DNA from: Candidatus Liptonbacteria bacterium
Lineage (GTDB): Bacteria; Patescibacteriota; Minisyncoccia; UBA6257; 2-01-FULL-56-20
Length of the DNA: 40,011 nucleotides
Direction: 5' to 3'
Assembly: GCA_016867315.1 (NCBI GenBank)
Contig: VGJV01000008.1
Coordinates: forward strand, 1 to 40,011
The position numbers were made by a program, and so were the translations under genes. Every line of letters starts with the position of its first letter. Position 1 is the first letter of the stretch. This document shows, one piece after another, positions 18,252-26,010 of this stretch. The notes under the pieces are model-generated. The model saw nothing but the letters and a program-made list of their open reading frames with translations, did not search any database and was not told where the DNA came from.

Positions 18252-19226
18252 ATGCTTATCGACGATGTAACAATCCGGATAAAAGCCGGGAATGGCGGGA
18301 ATGGCGGGGTGGCGTTCAACAAAAACATGATGAGCTTAGGCCCCACCGGCGCCTCCGGAGGTAATGGCGGGAACGTATATGCCGAGGGAGTCTCTGATCT
18401 AGGAGCGCTTCGTCAATTTCGTTTTAAAAAGGCATTCGCCGCTCCTGATGGCAAACCTGGCCGCAGCCAATTTCGCGACGGCCAAGACGGAGAAGATTTG
18501 ATTCTAAAAGTTCCCGCAGGCACCACGATTCACAATCTCAAAAACGAAATCCAGGTTGAAATCCTAAAAATAGGGGAAAAGATGCTTCTTGCCGAAGGAG
18601 GAAAAGGCGGACGAGGAAACTTCCATTTCCGCTCTTCGACGAATACCTCTCCCAAAGAATTCGAATATGGGACTCCCGGAGAAGAATTTGAAATCCGGCT
18701 TGAATTAAAACTTATCGCTGACATAGGCTTGATCGGCTTCCCCAACGCCGGAAAGTCAAGCCTTTTGAACGCTCTGACGAACGCAAAAAGCAAAATCGGG
18801 AATTATCCCTTTACCACCCTCGAACCAAACCTGGGAGCTTATTATGAACTTATTCTTGCAGACATTCCGGGCCTTATTGAAGGGTCCTCAGGGGGGAAAG
18901 GCTTAGGTATAAAATTCCTCCGTCACATTGAAAGAACCGGAATTCTCTTCCATCTTGTCTCTGGAGAATCCATGGATCCCGAAAAGGACTATAAAACCAT
19001 CCGCCAGGAGCTCGGAAATTACAGTAAAGCCTTGAAAAATAAACCCGAATACCTTTTTCTTTCTAAGATAGACCTTCTTGAAAAAAAAGAGAGCAACGAA
19101 AAATTAGAAATTCTTCGAAGATTAAATCCCAACGCTGCCCTCCTTTCTATTAAAATGCCCGAAACTCTAGAGAACTTGAAACAAATTTTAAACAAAATTA
19201 AAACTGAGAAGGGGTCTTCATCATAA
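18252..19226 (+). CDS. obg: GTPase Obg/CgtA
   Basis: Gly-rich Obg fold MLIDDVTIRIKAGNGGNGGVAFNKN; G1 GFPNAGKSSLLNAL; DIPGLIEGSSGGKGLGIKFLRHIERT. Confidence 0.95.
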   Translation: MLIDDVTIRIKAGNGGNGGVAFNKNMMSLGPTGASGGNGGNVYAEGVSDLGALRQFRFKKAFAAPDGKPGRSQFRDGQDGEDLILKVPAGTTIHNLKNEIQVEILKIGEKMLLAEGGKGGRGNFHFRSSTNTSPKEFEYGTPGEEFEIRLELKLIADIGLIGFPNAGKSSLLNALTNAKSKIGNYPFTTLEPNLGAYYELILADIPGLIEGSSGGKGLGIKFLRHIERTGILFHLVSGESMDPEKDYKTIRQELGNYSKALKNKPEYLFLSKIDLLEKKESNEKLEILRRLNPNAALLSIKMPETLENLKQILNKIKTEKGSSS

Positions 19227-19268
19227 ATTAAGGAGGGGTGTGTACTATTTGAAACACTCACCTCTCCT

Positions 19269-19409
19269 ATGAAATCAACTGCAGATGCCAAAAATCCGAC
19301 CCTATGGATTGTGTTAACTTTTGCAGTAGTGATATCAGTGACATATCTTGCCACTCCTCAGGCTCGACTTCTATATCCGATTCAGGCAGAATCGCGGCAT
19401 CTCTCTTAA
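19269..19409 (+). CDS. Putative 46-aa single-TM microprotein
   Basis: MKSTADAKNPTLWIVLTFAVVISVTYLATPQARLLYPIQAESRHLS*; terminator hairpin downstream. Confidence 0.5.
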   Translation: MKSTADAKNPTLWIVLTFAVVISVTYLATPQARLLYPIQAESRHLS

Positions 19410-19450
19410 ACTGAACTTAAAAGGGGGAGTGAGGTCATCACTCACCCAAC

Positions 19451-19478
19451 GAAAAGCCCCGGATAAACGGGGCTTTTC
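19451..19478. terminator. Bidirectional terminator hairpin
   Basis: gaaaagcccc ggataaac ggggcttttc. Confidence 0.8.
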
Positions 19479-19502
19479 ACTAACATACCGCGATTGGGGA
19501 AG

Positions 19503-19622
19503 CTAATATATGTAACTATTCTCCGGAGGAGAACGTTCTGCGAGCACTATGCGAGGATCCACTGCATGCGAACTGCCTCCGTAAGGATACACCGAGTGAG
19601 GACATGGAGGTGCTGAACGCAT
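19503..19622 (-). CDS. Putative 39-aa Pro/Ser/Tyr-rich microprotein
   Basis: MRSAPPCPHSVYPYGGSSHAVDPRIVLAERSPPENSYIY*; stop followed by the shared terminator. Confidence 0.35.
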   Translation of the reverse strand: MRSAPPCPHSVYPYGGSSHAVDPRIVLAERSPPENSYIY

Positions 19623-19680
19623 TGCCACATAGTAGTGGATTTAGGATGAAACTATTATGAAGATATGTCCTACCTCTTCA

Positions 19681-19860
19681 TCAAAAGTACCCGCTCGATA
19701 TTCCCCCATTCGAAAAGTCGGAAGTGGAGGAAGCATGTATAAGCTGCCGCACCATAAGTCCGAGCGCCTGGGTTCCCGCCTGCCGAATCTCCTGTATAAC
19801 GCGAAGTTGGGCCATCCGATGGTTAAGAGTAGCCTGATATTCGGCGAGCAAGGCACGTAC
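19681..19860 (-). pseudogene. C-terminal fragment of an unidentified protein
   Basis: ...PEQRAAVRALLAEYQATLNHRMAQLRVIQEIRQAGTQALGLMVRQLIHASSTSDFSNGGISSGYF*; no independent start, abuts the intein-like region. Confidence 0.4.
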
Positions 19861-20807
19861 CGCCGCCCGCTGCTCCGGAACGGCTCTACCCGCGCCAGAT
19901 CGGATCGGGTGTACCCCGCGCCTCGTACAGTTTGTGCGCCTGATTGCTGGCAAACAGTTCCAAGTTCTCCAGCCGGTTGTCCTGCGGGTCGTGGTTCCGA
20001 TGATGCACCACTTCCGACCGAAGCAGGCACCGCCCCAGCGCACGCGCAACGAACAGCCGATGCTCCATGACATACCCGTCCAGCCGCGCCATCGGTAGGA
20101 ACTCCACCGGGCACCGGACGTACTTGATCGGCTTGTAATTGCCGTGCTTGCGGAAGTATGTCACGCCGCCCTTCCATGCCGGGTTCCCCGCCCCGGTCAT
20201 CTTGGTCAGGTAGGACGCCATGCTGTCCGCCGTCCACGCTGCCCGCCCCTTGTGAGCGTGTTTCGCCCACTCCTTGCCGCGCACCTTGCCGTTGCATTCC
20301 CGCGAACAGAACGGCTTCTTGACCTTCCGCAACCATGCGTCCGGTTTCCATGTTTCCTTGCCGCAGGTCGGGCAGGCAATCATACGCCCCTTGCGCTCTG
20401 CAAGCGGTTTCTTCGCTCGCTTCGGTTTCGGTATGCACACCTGCCCGCAATACTGATTCCGCGCCGCCTGTTCCTTCGTGTGGCACGGGAAGGGCTTTGA
20501 GCAGGTCTTGCACATTTTCCAGAACGGGTACACGCGCTTCGCGTTCCAGTGTTTCGGCAAGGGCGAATGCGTAGCCTCCGCCTCGTTCAACAAGGCAACG
20601 ATGGTTTCTGGAGACGATCTGGTCTGTGTAATCGCCGCGAATACGAAAGGCGGTATCGTCGTAGTCGTATTCGACAAGCTCTTGGATGGGTTCCCAATTA
20701 AAGGTTTCATGCTTTGCATCGTAGCACAATGCGCGACCCTTGTCAATGGCTTTACGGTACGGCTCCCACCGCCCATCGATAAGCAATTCCGTGTCCTCGC
20801 TCAAACA
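19861..20807 (-). other. Intein-like (Hint) insertion in the methylase; C-terminal splice motifs not seen
   Basis: After WVYG: CLSEDTELLIDGRW (block A-like Cys1), then DYTDQIVSRNHRCLVER (block B-like with His); frame stays open to ...YTRSDLARVEPF, then joins unrelated sequence. Confidence 0.6.
19886..20776 (-). CDS. HNH endonuclease with zinc knuckles, overlapping the intein-like frame
   Basis: MCKTCSKPFPCHTKEQAARNQYCGQVC, ACPTCGKETWKPDAWLRKVKKPFCSREC, MEHRLFVARALGRCLLRSEVVHHRNHDPQDNRLENLELF; 5' end of ORF uncertain. Confidence 0.75.
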   Translation of the reverse strand: MGGGSRTVKPLTRVAHCATMQSMKPLIGNPSKSLSNTTTTIPPFVFAAITQTRSSPETIVALLNEAEATHSPLPKHWNAKRVYPFWKMCKTCSKPFPCHTKEQAARNQYCGQVCIPKPKRAKKPLAERKGRMIACPTCGKETWKPDAWLRKVKKPFCSRECNGKVRGKEWAKHAHKGRAAWTADSMASYLTKMTGAGNPAWKGGVTYFRKHGNYKPIKYVRCPVEFLPMARLDGYVMEHRLFVARALGRCLLRSEVVHHRNHDPQDNRLENLELFASNQAHKLYEARGTPDPIWRG

Positions 20808-21122
20808 CCCGTACACCCACGCGATCATGTCGCGAATCTCAAACCCCGCGTCCTCGATGTTCACCGCCATCCGGTGCTGCGTTCGCGTCCCGGCAAACGA
20901 GAGCAGGTGAGCCCCCGGCTTGCACGCCGCTAGAACCAGTCGCCATATATCAATACTCGGCACGTCGTAATCCCACGCCTTGCCCATGAAGCTCAGTCCA
21001 TACGGCGGATCGGTCACAACGGCATCTACCAGCGCAAGCGTCGGCAGTACGTCCGCGCTGTCGCCGAGGTAGAGCGTGCATAGCGCGTTTCCGTGCCTGA
21101 TGATGACGGGTTGGTTGGACAT
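20808..21122 (-). pseudogene. DNA methyltransferase N-terminal extein (phage type)
   Basis: LYLGDSADVLPTLALVDAVVTDPPYGLSFMGKAWDYD...GAHLLSFAGTRTQHRMAVNIEDAGFEIRDMIAWVYG; C-terminal extein not found. Confidence 0.7.
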
Positions 21123-21146
21123 TATGCTTGCCGCCTGCGCGACCAA

Positions 21147-21406
21147 TCAATCGCATCCCGCGCAGTGAGAATAAGGATAGGGGTAGTAATGTTGCGCGCT
21201 CGCGCATCGCGGCACACTTCAAAACCATTTTTCTTCGGAAGCATAAGATCGAGCACCACCACGTCATAATCCCCGTGATTCATCTCTATCCGCCGCTCTC
21301 CCATTTCCCCGTCCAAAAGATAATCAGCCGCATAGCCGTTCTTTTCGAGGCCCTTCTGAAGGGATTTCGCGAGTTTCTCTTCGTCTTCGATAATAAGTAC
21401 TCTCAT
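21147..21406 (-). pseudogene. Response regulator receiver domain, truncated
   Basis: MRVLIIEDEEKLAKSLQKGLEKNGYAADYLLDGEMGE...YDVVVLDLMLPKKNGFEVCRDARARNITTPILILTARDA then unrelated; Lys/beta5 region and output domain missing. Confidence 0.75.
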
Positions 21407-21519
21407 AAAATATTCTATTAAAAACCTAGCTCAATCCGCCTACGGGCGCAACCCTGAGAAACTGTATATACATATTACATCGTTCAAACAATGAAATCCG
21501 CATGAAGCGTTCGAACACA

Positions 21520-21549
21520 TTGACTTTATTCCTTTCTTCTTCCATAATT
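21520..21549 (+). promoter_or_regulatory. Putative sigma-70 promoter of typA
   Basis: TTGACT (520-525), CATAAT (543-548), 17-nt spacing. Confidence 0.5.
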
Positions 21550-21568
21550 AGAACGTCAATGTAAGCTT

Positions 21569-21600
21569 CGGTTCCGCTTGAGCGGAATCGTTTTATTTTA
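21569..21600 (+). terminator. Terminator/attenuator-like hairpin in typA leader
   Basis: cggttccgct tg agcggaatcg + ttttatttta directly before ATG at 21604. Confidence 0.55.
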
Positions 21601-21603
21601 ATC

Positions 21604-23400
21604 ATGCAAAACCTACGAAATATAGCGATTATCGCCCACGTAGACCACGGGAAATCCACCCTCACGACTGAAATCTTAAAACAGTCTGAAACGGATCTCG
21701 GGAAAGCGGGCGAACAGGAAATGATCATGGACTGGAACGAGCTCGAAAAAGAGCGCGGTATTACGATCTTCTCCAAGAACGCCGCAGTGGAATATAAAGG
21801 TACGAAAATCAATCTTATCGACACCCCGGGCCACGCGGACTTCGGCGGCGAAGTAGAGCGCATATTAAACATGGCAGATGGCGCGCTTCTTCTCGTAGAT
21901 GCCCAGGAGGGCCCGATGCCGCAAACTCGGTTCGTATTGAAGAAAGCGCTCGCCGCGGGACACAAAATCATTGTAGTGATAAATAAAATCGATAAACCGA
22001 ACGCACGCGTAAATTATGTAGTAGACAAAGTCCTCGATCTTTTTATTGAACTCGGCGCCTCTGATGCCCAGCTTGAATTTCCCATTGTGTATGCCGCCGC
22101 GAAACTCGGAAAAGCGGGCCGCTCCCCTGAGCTTCAGAGCATGACGAATCTCGAACCTCTTTTTCAAACGATCTTAGAAACTATTCCTTCTCCTCAGGTG
22201 AATTCCGAAGGCCCCCTTCAAATGATGGTGGTATCGGTAATGTACGACAACTACAAAGGCAAAATCGGTATTGGACGCGTGCATCAAGGAACAGTCCGTA
22301 GCAGCCAGTCAGTTACCCACGTAAGCCGGGAAGGCAAAACCAAGACCTCTCCGATCACAAGCCTCATGACCTTCCAGGGACTCCTCCGTAAAGAAACTCC
22401 TGAAGTAAAAGCCGGAGACATCGCGGCGATCTCAGGAATCACCGATATCAACATTGGAGACACGATCGCAGATGCGACGAATCCGGTCCCCTTGCCTCCT
22501 ATCGCAATTGAAAAACCTACCGTAAAAATGATTTTTTCGGTTAACGATTCTCCTTTTGCCGGCACGGAAGGCGAATTTTGTACCTCTCGCAATCTAAAAG
22601 AACGGCTCGAAAAAGAACTCGATAATGATGTCGCACTCCGCGTGGAACCCACGCAGTCTACAGATTCATTCATTGTGAGCGGCCGCGGCGAACTTCACTT
22701 GGCTATCCTTATCGAAAAAATGCGCCGGGAAGGATACGAACTCCAAGTTTCCCGCCCCGAAGTAATTTATAAAGAGGAAGAGGGCAAAACGCTCGAACCC
22801 GCAGAAGACGTATGGGTAGAAGTGCCGGAAGTCTACTCCGGGATAGTGATTGAAAAAATGAGCAAGCGGAAAGGAGAGTTGAAGAACATGAATGTGGAAA
22901 ACGGCGTAGCTCATTTCCACTTCTTTATTCCCATAAGAGGTCTTATCGGTTTTCGGAACGAATTTTTGATCGAAACCAAAGGCACCGGCATCATTAATAC
23001 TCTTTTCGCAGGCTATTTCCCAAAATGGGAAGAGATCAAGGGTACTCCCCACGGTTCGCTCATCGCGCATGAACCAGGCACCTCCACGGCATATGCGCTT
23101 CTAAGCTCTCAAGAACGCGGGGTGATGTTTATAGGTCCGGGGGCAAAAATCTATGAAGGTCAGGTGGTCGGAGAAAATGCCAAAGCGGAAGATCTGGTAG
23201 TAAACGTCTGCAAGCAGAAACAACTTACCAACTTCCGGGCCAAAACCGATGCGGTAACGGACGACCTCGTTCCTCCCCGCGCGCTTTCCTTGGAACAAGC
23301 GCTTGAATACATCGGGGATGATGAGTTGGTAGAAGTCACTCCTCAGAGCATCCGGCTTCGAAAGAAAACCCTTTCGAACACTCTCCGGAAAAAGAAGTAG
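21604..23400 (+). CDS. typA: Translational GTPase TypA/BipA
   Basis: IIAHVDHGKSTLTTEIL, ERGITIFSKNAAVEYKGTKINLIDTPGHADFGGEVER, VINKIDKPNAR; C-terminal BipA-like domain. Confidence 0.95.
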   Translation: MQNLRNIAIIAHVDHGKSTLTTEILKQSETDLGKAGEQEMIMDWNELEKERGITIFSKNAAVEYKGTKINLIDTPGHADFGGEVERILNMADGALLLVDAQEGPMPQTRFVLKKALAAGHKIIVVINKIDKPNARVNYVVDKVLDLFIELGASDAQLEFPIVYAAAKLGKAGRSPELQSMTNLEPLFQTILETIPSPQVNSEGPLQMMVVSVMYDNYKGKIGIGRVHQGTVRSSQSVTHVSREGKTKTSPITSLMTFQGLLRKETPEVKAGDIAAISGITDINIGDTIADATNPVPLPPIAIEKPTVKMIFSVNDSPFAGTEGEFCTSRNLKERLEKELDNDVALRVEPTQSTDSFIVSGRGELHLAILIEKMRREGYELQVSRPEVIYKEEEGKTLEPAEDVWVEVPEVYSGIVIEKMSKRKGELKNMNVENGVAHFHFFIPIRGLIGFRNEFLIETKGTGIINTLFAGYFPKWEEIKGTPHGSLIAHEPGTSTAYALLSSQERGVMFIGPGAKIYEGQVVGENAKAEDLVVNVCKQKQLTNFRAKTDAVTDDLVPPRALSLEQALEYIGDDELVEVTPQSIRLRKKTLSNTLRKKK

Positions 23401-23406
23401 CGAACC

Positions 23407-23430
23407 AAAGCCCCGCCAAAGCGGGGCTTT
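23407..23430. terminator. Bidirectional terminator between typA and microprotein 1
   Basis: aaagccccgc caaa gcggggcttt. Confidence 0.85.
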
Positions 23431-23452
23431 AAAAACTCTCATACCTGTAGTT

Positions 23453-23518
23453 TTATTCTCCAGAAGGAGGCGCCGGTTTTTTGGGCTCCTGGGGCTCTGG
23501 ATCAAAATGCTTGAACAT
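23453..23518 (-). CDS. Proline-rich microprotein 1 (21 aa), paralogue of 23707-23796
   Basis: MFKHFDPEPQEPKKPAPPSGE*; shares HFDPxPQxP with microprotein 2; terminator after stop. Confidence 0.55.
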   Translation of the reverse strand: MFKHFDPEPQEPKKPAPPSGE

Positions 23519-23547
23519 ATTTTTATATGCGTGGACGCGTTATTAGA

Positions 23548-23576
23548 CTCCTTTGCGGATTTACGACTATTACCGC
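23548..23576 (-). promoter_or_regulatory. Leader motif of microprotein 1 (also resembles the lexA-flanking hairpin loop)
   Basis: minus strand gcggtaatagtcgtaaatccgcaaaggag, 30 nt before ATG. Confidence 0.5.
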
Positions 23577-23669
23577 GTTCCGCATATGCGCTTGAGCATA
23601 CAGAAAGGAATATGGAAATAAAATGAATTCGAAGAATAAATCCCGCACATACGTGTATGTGAGGGATAA

Positions 23670-23695
23670 AAATCCCCCGCGTGCGCGGGGGATTT
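23670..23695. terminator. Terminator hairpin after microprotein 2
   Basis: aaatcccccgc gtgc gcgggggattt. Confidence 0.8.
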
Positions 23696-23706
23696 GAAAA
23701 GCATTG

Positions 23707-23796
23707 TTACTTTATTGAAGGCGTCGAAGGACCGATTTGGGGCTTCGAAGGACCTTGCTGTGGCTTCTGCGGCTGCGGATCAAAATGGCTCATCAT
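23707..23796 (-). CDS. Proline-rich microprotein 2 (29 aa)
   Basis: MMSHFDPQPQKPQQGPSKPQIGPSTPSIK*; internal GPSKPQIGPSTP repeat; terminator after stop. Confidence 0.55.
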   Translation of the reverse strand: MMSHFDPQPQKPQQGPSKPQIGPSTPSIK

Positions 23797-23820
23797 CTCT
23801 GTATCAGAAGATTAATTAAC

Positions 23821-23848
23821 CTAACCCGCGGCATACGACCATAACCGC
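23821..23848 (-). promoter_or_regulatory. Leader motif of microprotein 2
   Basis: minus strand gcggttatggtcgtatgccgcgggttag aligns with the 23548-23576 motif (GCGGTwATrGTCGTA..CCGC), 25 nt before ATG. Confidence 0.45.
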
Positions 23849-23958
23849 ACCCCGTACGTGGGCATATCCATAGTAGAACTCCCCCACCCCTTTGCAATAT
23901 TGACAAAAAACCTCTTCATGACGGGTAAAAAATACCATTCTGGTATAGAATTTGAGCA

Positions 23959-24280
23959 ATGGAAACAAAAAAGTGCGCCCAGTGCAGCACTGATTTCTCG
24001 GTATTTCCGGACGATCTCGCGTTCTACCAAAAAATCGACGTTCCTTCTCCTACGCGTTGCCCGGAGTGCCGCTATATCCGGCGGCTTTTAGATCGAAACG
24101 AATACAATCTTTATAAACGGAAATGCGATGCCACGGGCGAACCTATTATTTCAATTTACCGCCCCGACGCCCCTTTCCCGGTTTTCAAACAAGACTATTG
24201 GAAATCCGACGCGTTCGATGCTCTTCCTTTCGGGAGAGATTTCGACTTCAGTCGCTCCTTTTTCGAACAAAGCCAGAGAG
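23959..24280 (+). pseudogene. Zn-ribbon Cys-rich protein, N-terminal fragment (paralogue of 31736-33520)
   Basis: METKKCAQCSTDFSVFPDDLAFYQKIDVPSPTRCPECRYIRRLLDRNEYNLYKRKCDATGEPIISIYRPDAPFPVFKQDYWKSDAFDALPFGRDFDFSRSFFEQ aligns with the 594-aa protein, then stops matching. Confidence 0.8.
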
Positions 24281-24404
24281 TCCACATCAGTGGATTTGCC
24301 GTGCGCGTGGAGTTCTAGATGCCGAATACAGGTATTGGCTGTCGAGGTATCCCCGATTAGAAAGCGCCTGGTGCCACGCATAGGCCAACCGACGACAACT
24401 GATA

Positions 24405-24690
24405 CTATTGGGGCGCCTCTTTTCGCGAATCAATTTTCGACGAGTCATCAACTGGCGTGTAACCAAGGTCCGACTGCGCGTTGGCAATATCCCAAAAACG
24501 CCCAGCATCGTCAGATACGCCGTAGTAGATACCATAATTAACATCGGCGTCTATGCTCTTGCGGAACAGTTGCACCAGATCCCTGTGGCTAAGCCACGTA
24601 CGCATCCACCGGCCACTGGGATCATTTCGGGGGTCATCATCGTCTCGTACGGTACCTAATCTAAGGCAAACAGACCTGACTTTGTGCGCC
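24405..24690 (-). pseudogene. NAD-dependent epimerase/dehydratase C-terminal fragment
   Basis: CLRLGTVRDDDPRNDPSGRWMRTWLSHRDLVQLFRKSIDADVNYGIYYGVSDDAGRFWDIANAQSDLGYTPVDDS; Rossmann N-terminus missing. Confidence 0.65.
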
Positions 24691-24928
24691 TACATTCGTT
24701 GCCGCGATTATCCATACCATCCAAACCGATAGTTCAATCGTTTTTCTCATGAATTTTCTCCTTTTCAACACGTAAAAACTCACAAACGCTGCGTTGTGTA
24801 AAACCTCCAATACGCTTGGCGGTAGTACGCCGCGCGTGAGTCCCTCGTTATCTAGGAGTATTAAATTCTATGAAAATGAAGGGGAGATGAACGCTACGGG
24901 TACCAATCCAAAACTATCTATCAAATTA

Positions 24929-25978
24929 TTAAAACAGCCTTATCACATCCCGCACCGTCACGACCACCATCAAAATCAAAAGGAGTACAAATCCTATGCC
25001 ATTGATAAATCCTTCTACTCGGCGAGGGATCGGAGAGCCTTTAATCTTTTCTACGAAAATAAGGAGCAACCGCCCCCCGTCGAGCGCCGGGAAAGGAATC
25101 AAGTTGATAACCGCCAGGTTTAAGGAGATCAAACTCAAGAGCTGAAGCAGATATGCGAAGCCTATTTCACTCGTCCGCTGTGCCACCGATACAATCCCCA
25201 GTGGTCCCACTACATCCGCTGAGACCGATCCTTGCATTACGAGACTCCGAAGCATCTCCCACACTGCCTGGAATGTAAGGCCGATAATGAGCCCGGCGCG
25301 CATCAGCCCCTCCCATAATGCGGAGAAAAATCCATGCGGCGCTTCCCCCGCTTCCGCGAGTTGTACGCCGATCGCTCCTTCTCCGGGAGGCGGATTTTCT
25401 CGCGGGGTTACTCGTATGACTTTCTCCCCGCTTCCTTTCAAAGCCTGGAGCTCGATAGCCTTCCCTTTATTTTGATTTACATAATTGATAAATTCCTCCG
25501 CGGTACGAAATTCCTTGATCACATCCCCCGCCGCGATTCCCGCTTGAGCGGCAGGCGATCCGGCGTCCACCCCTGCCACTACCACCGCCGAAGGAGTACC
25601 GATCATGAGCGCAATGGAAAGCAGCCACCATCCCAAGATAAAGTTCGCCACCACTCCCGCCACAATAACGAGGAAACGCTGCCATGCGGGACGAAACGAG
25701 AAAAGGCAGTCTTTCTCGCTACTTGCCACTTGGCCACTCGCTACTTGCTCTTCTGCTTTCTCCGGATCTTCCCCTGCAATTTTTACAAATCCCCCAAACG
25801 GCAGCCAGTTGAAACTGTACTCCGTCTCTCTTTTTTTCTTTGCCCAAAGTCGGGGAGGGAAACCAATTCCAAACTCATCCACGCGCATTTTGAAAAATTT
25901 TGCCACGCCGAAGTGCCCCAATTCATGCCCCACAATAAGCAAAGAAAGCCCCACTATAACGATGATTGTAATCAGCAT
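24929..25978 (-). CDS. rseP: RIP-type site-2 metalloprotease (M50, PDZ-containing)
   Basis: IVGHELGHFGVAKFF active site, PDZ-like AGIAAGDVIKEFRTAEEFINYVNQNKGKAIEL, NLIPFPALDGGRLLLIFVEKIKG. Confidence 0.93.
   Translation of the reverse strand: MLITIIVIVGLSLLIVGHELGHFGVAKFFKMRVDEFGIGFPPRLWAKKKRETEYSFNWLPFGGFVKIAGEDPEKAEEQVASGQVASSEKDCLFSFRPAWQRFLVIVAGVVANFILGWWLLSIALMIGTPSAVVVAGVDAGSPAAQAGIAAGDVIKEFRTAEEFINYVNQNKGKAIELQALKGSGEKVIRVTPRENPPPGEGAIGVQLAEAGEAPHGFFSALWEGLMRAGLIIGLTFQAVWEMLRSLVMQGSVSADVVGPLGIVSVAQRTSEIGFAYLLQLLSLISLNLAVINLIPFPALDGGRLLLIFVEKIKGSPIPRRVEGFINGIGFVLLLILMVVVTVRDVIRLF
25716..25758. repeat. Degenerate 7-bp-period repeat inside rseP
   Basis: tcgctac ttgccac ttggccac tcgctac ttgctct tctgctt; translated as AEEQVASGQVASS. 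Confidence 0.6.
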
Positions 25979-25980
25979 TG

Positions 25981-26001
25981 ATTAGAAATTAGGAATTAGA
26001 A
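25981..26001. repeat. 7-bp-period repeat (attagRa)x3 between frr and rseP
   Basis: attagaa attagga attagaa. Confidence 0.75.
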
Positions 26002-26010
26002 ATTCTCTAC

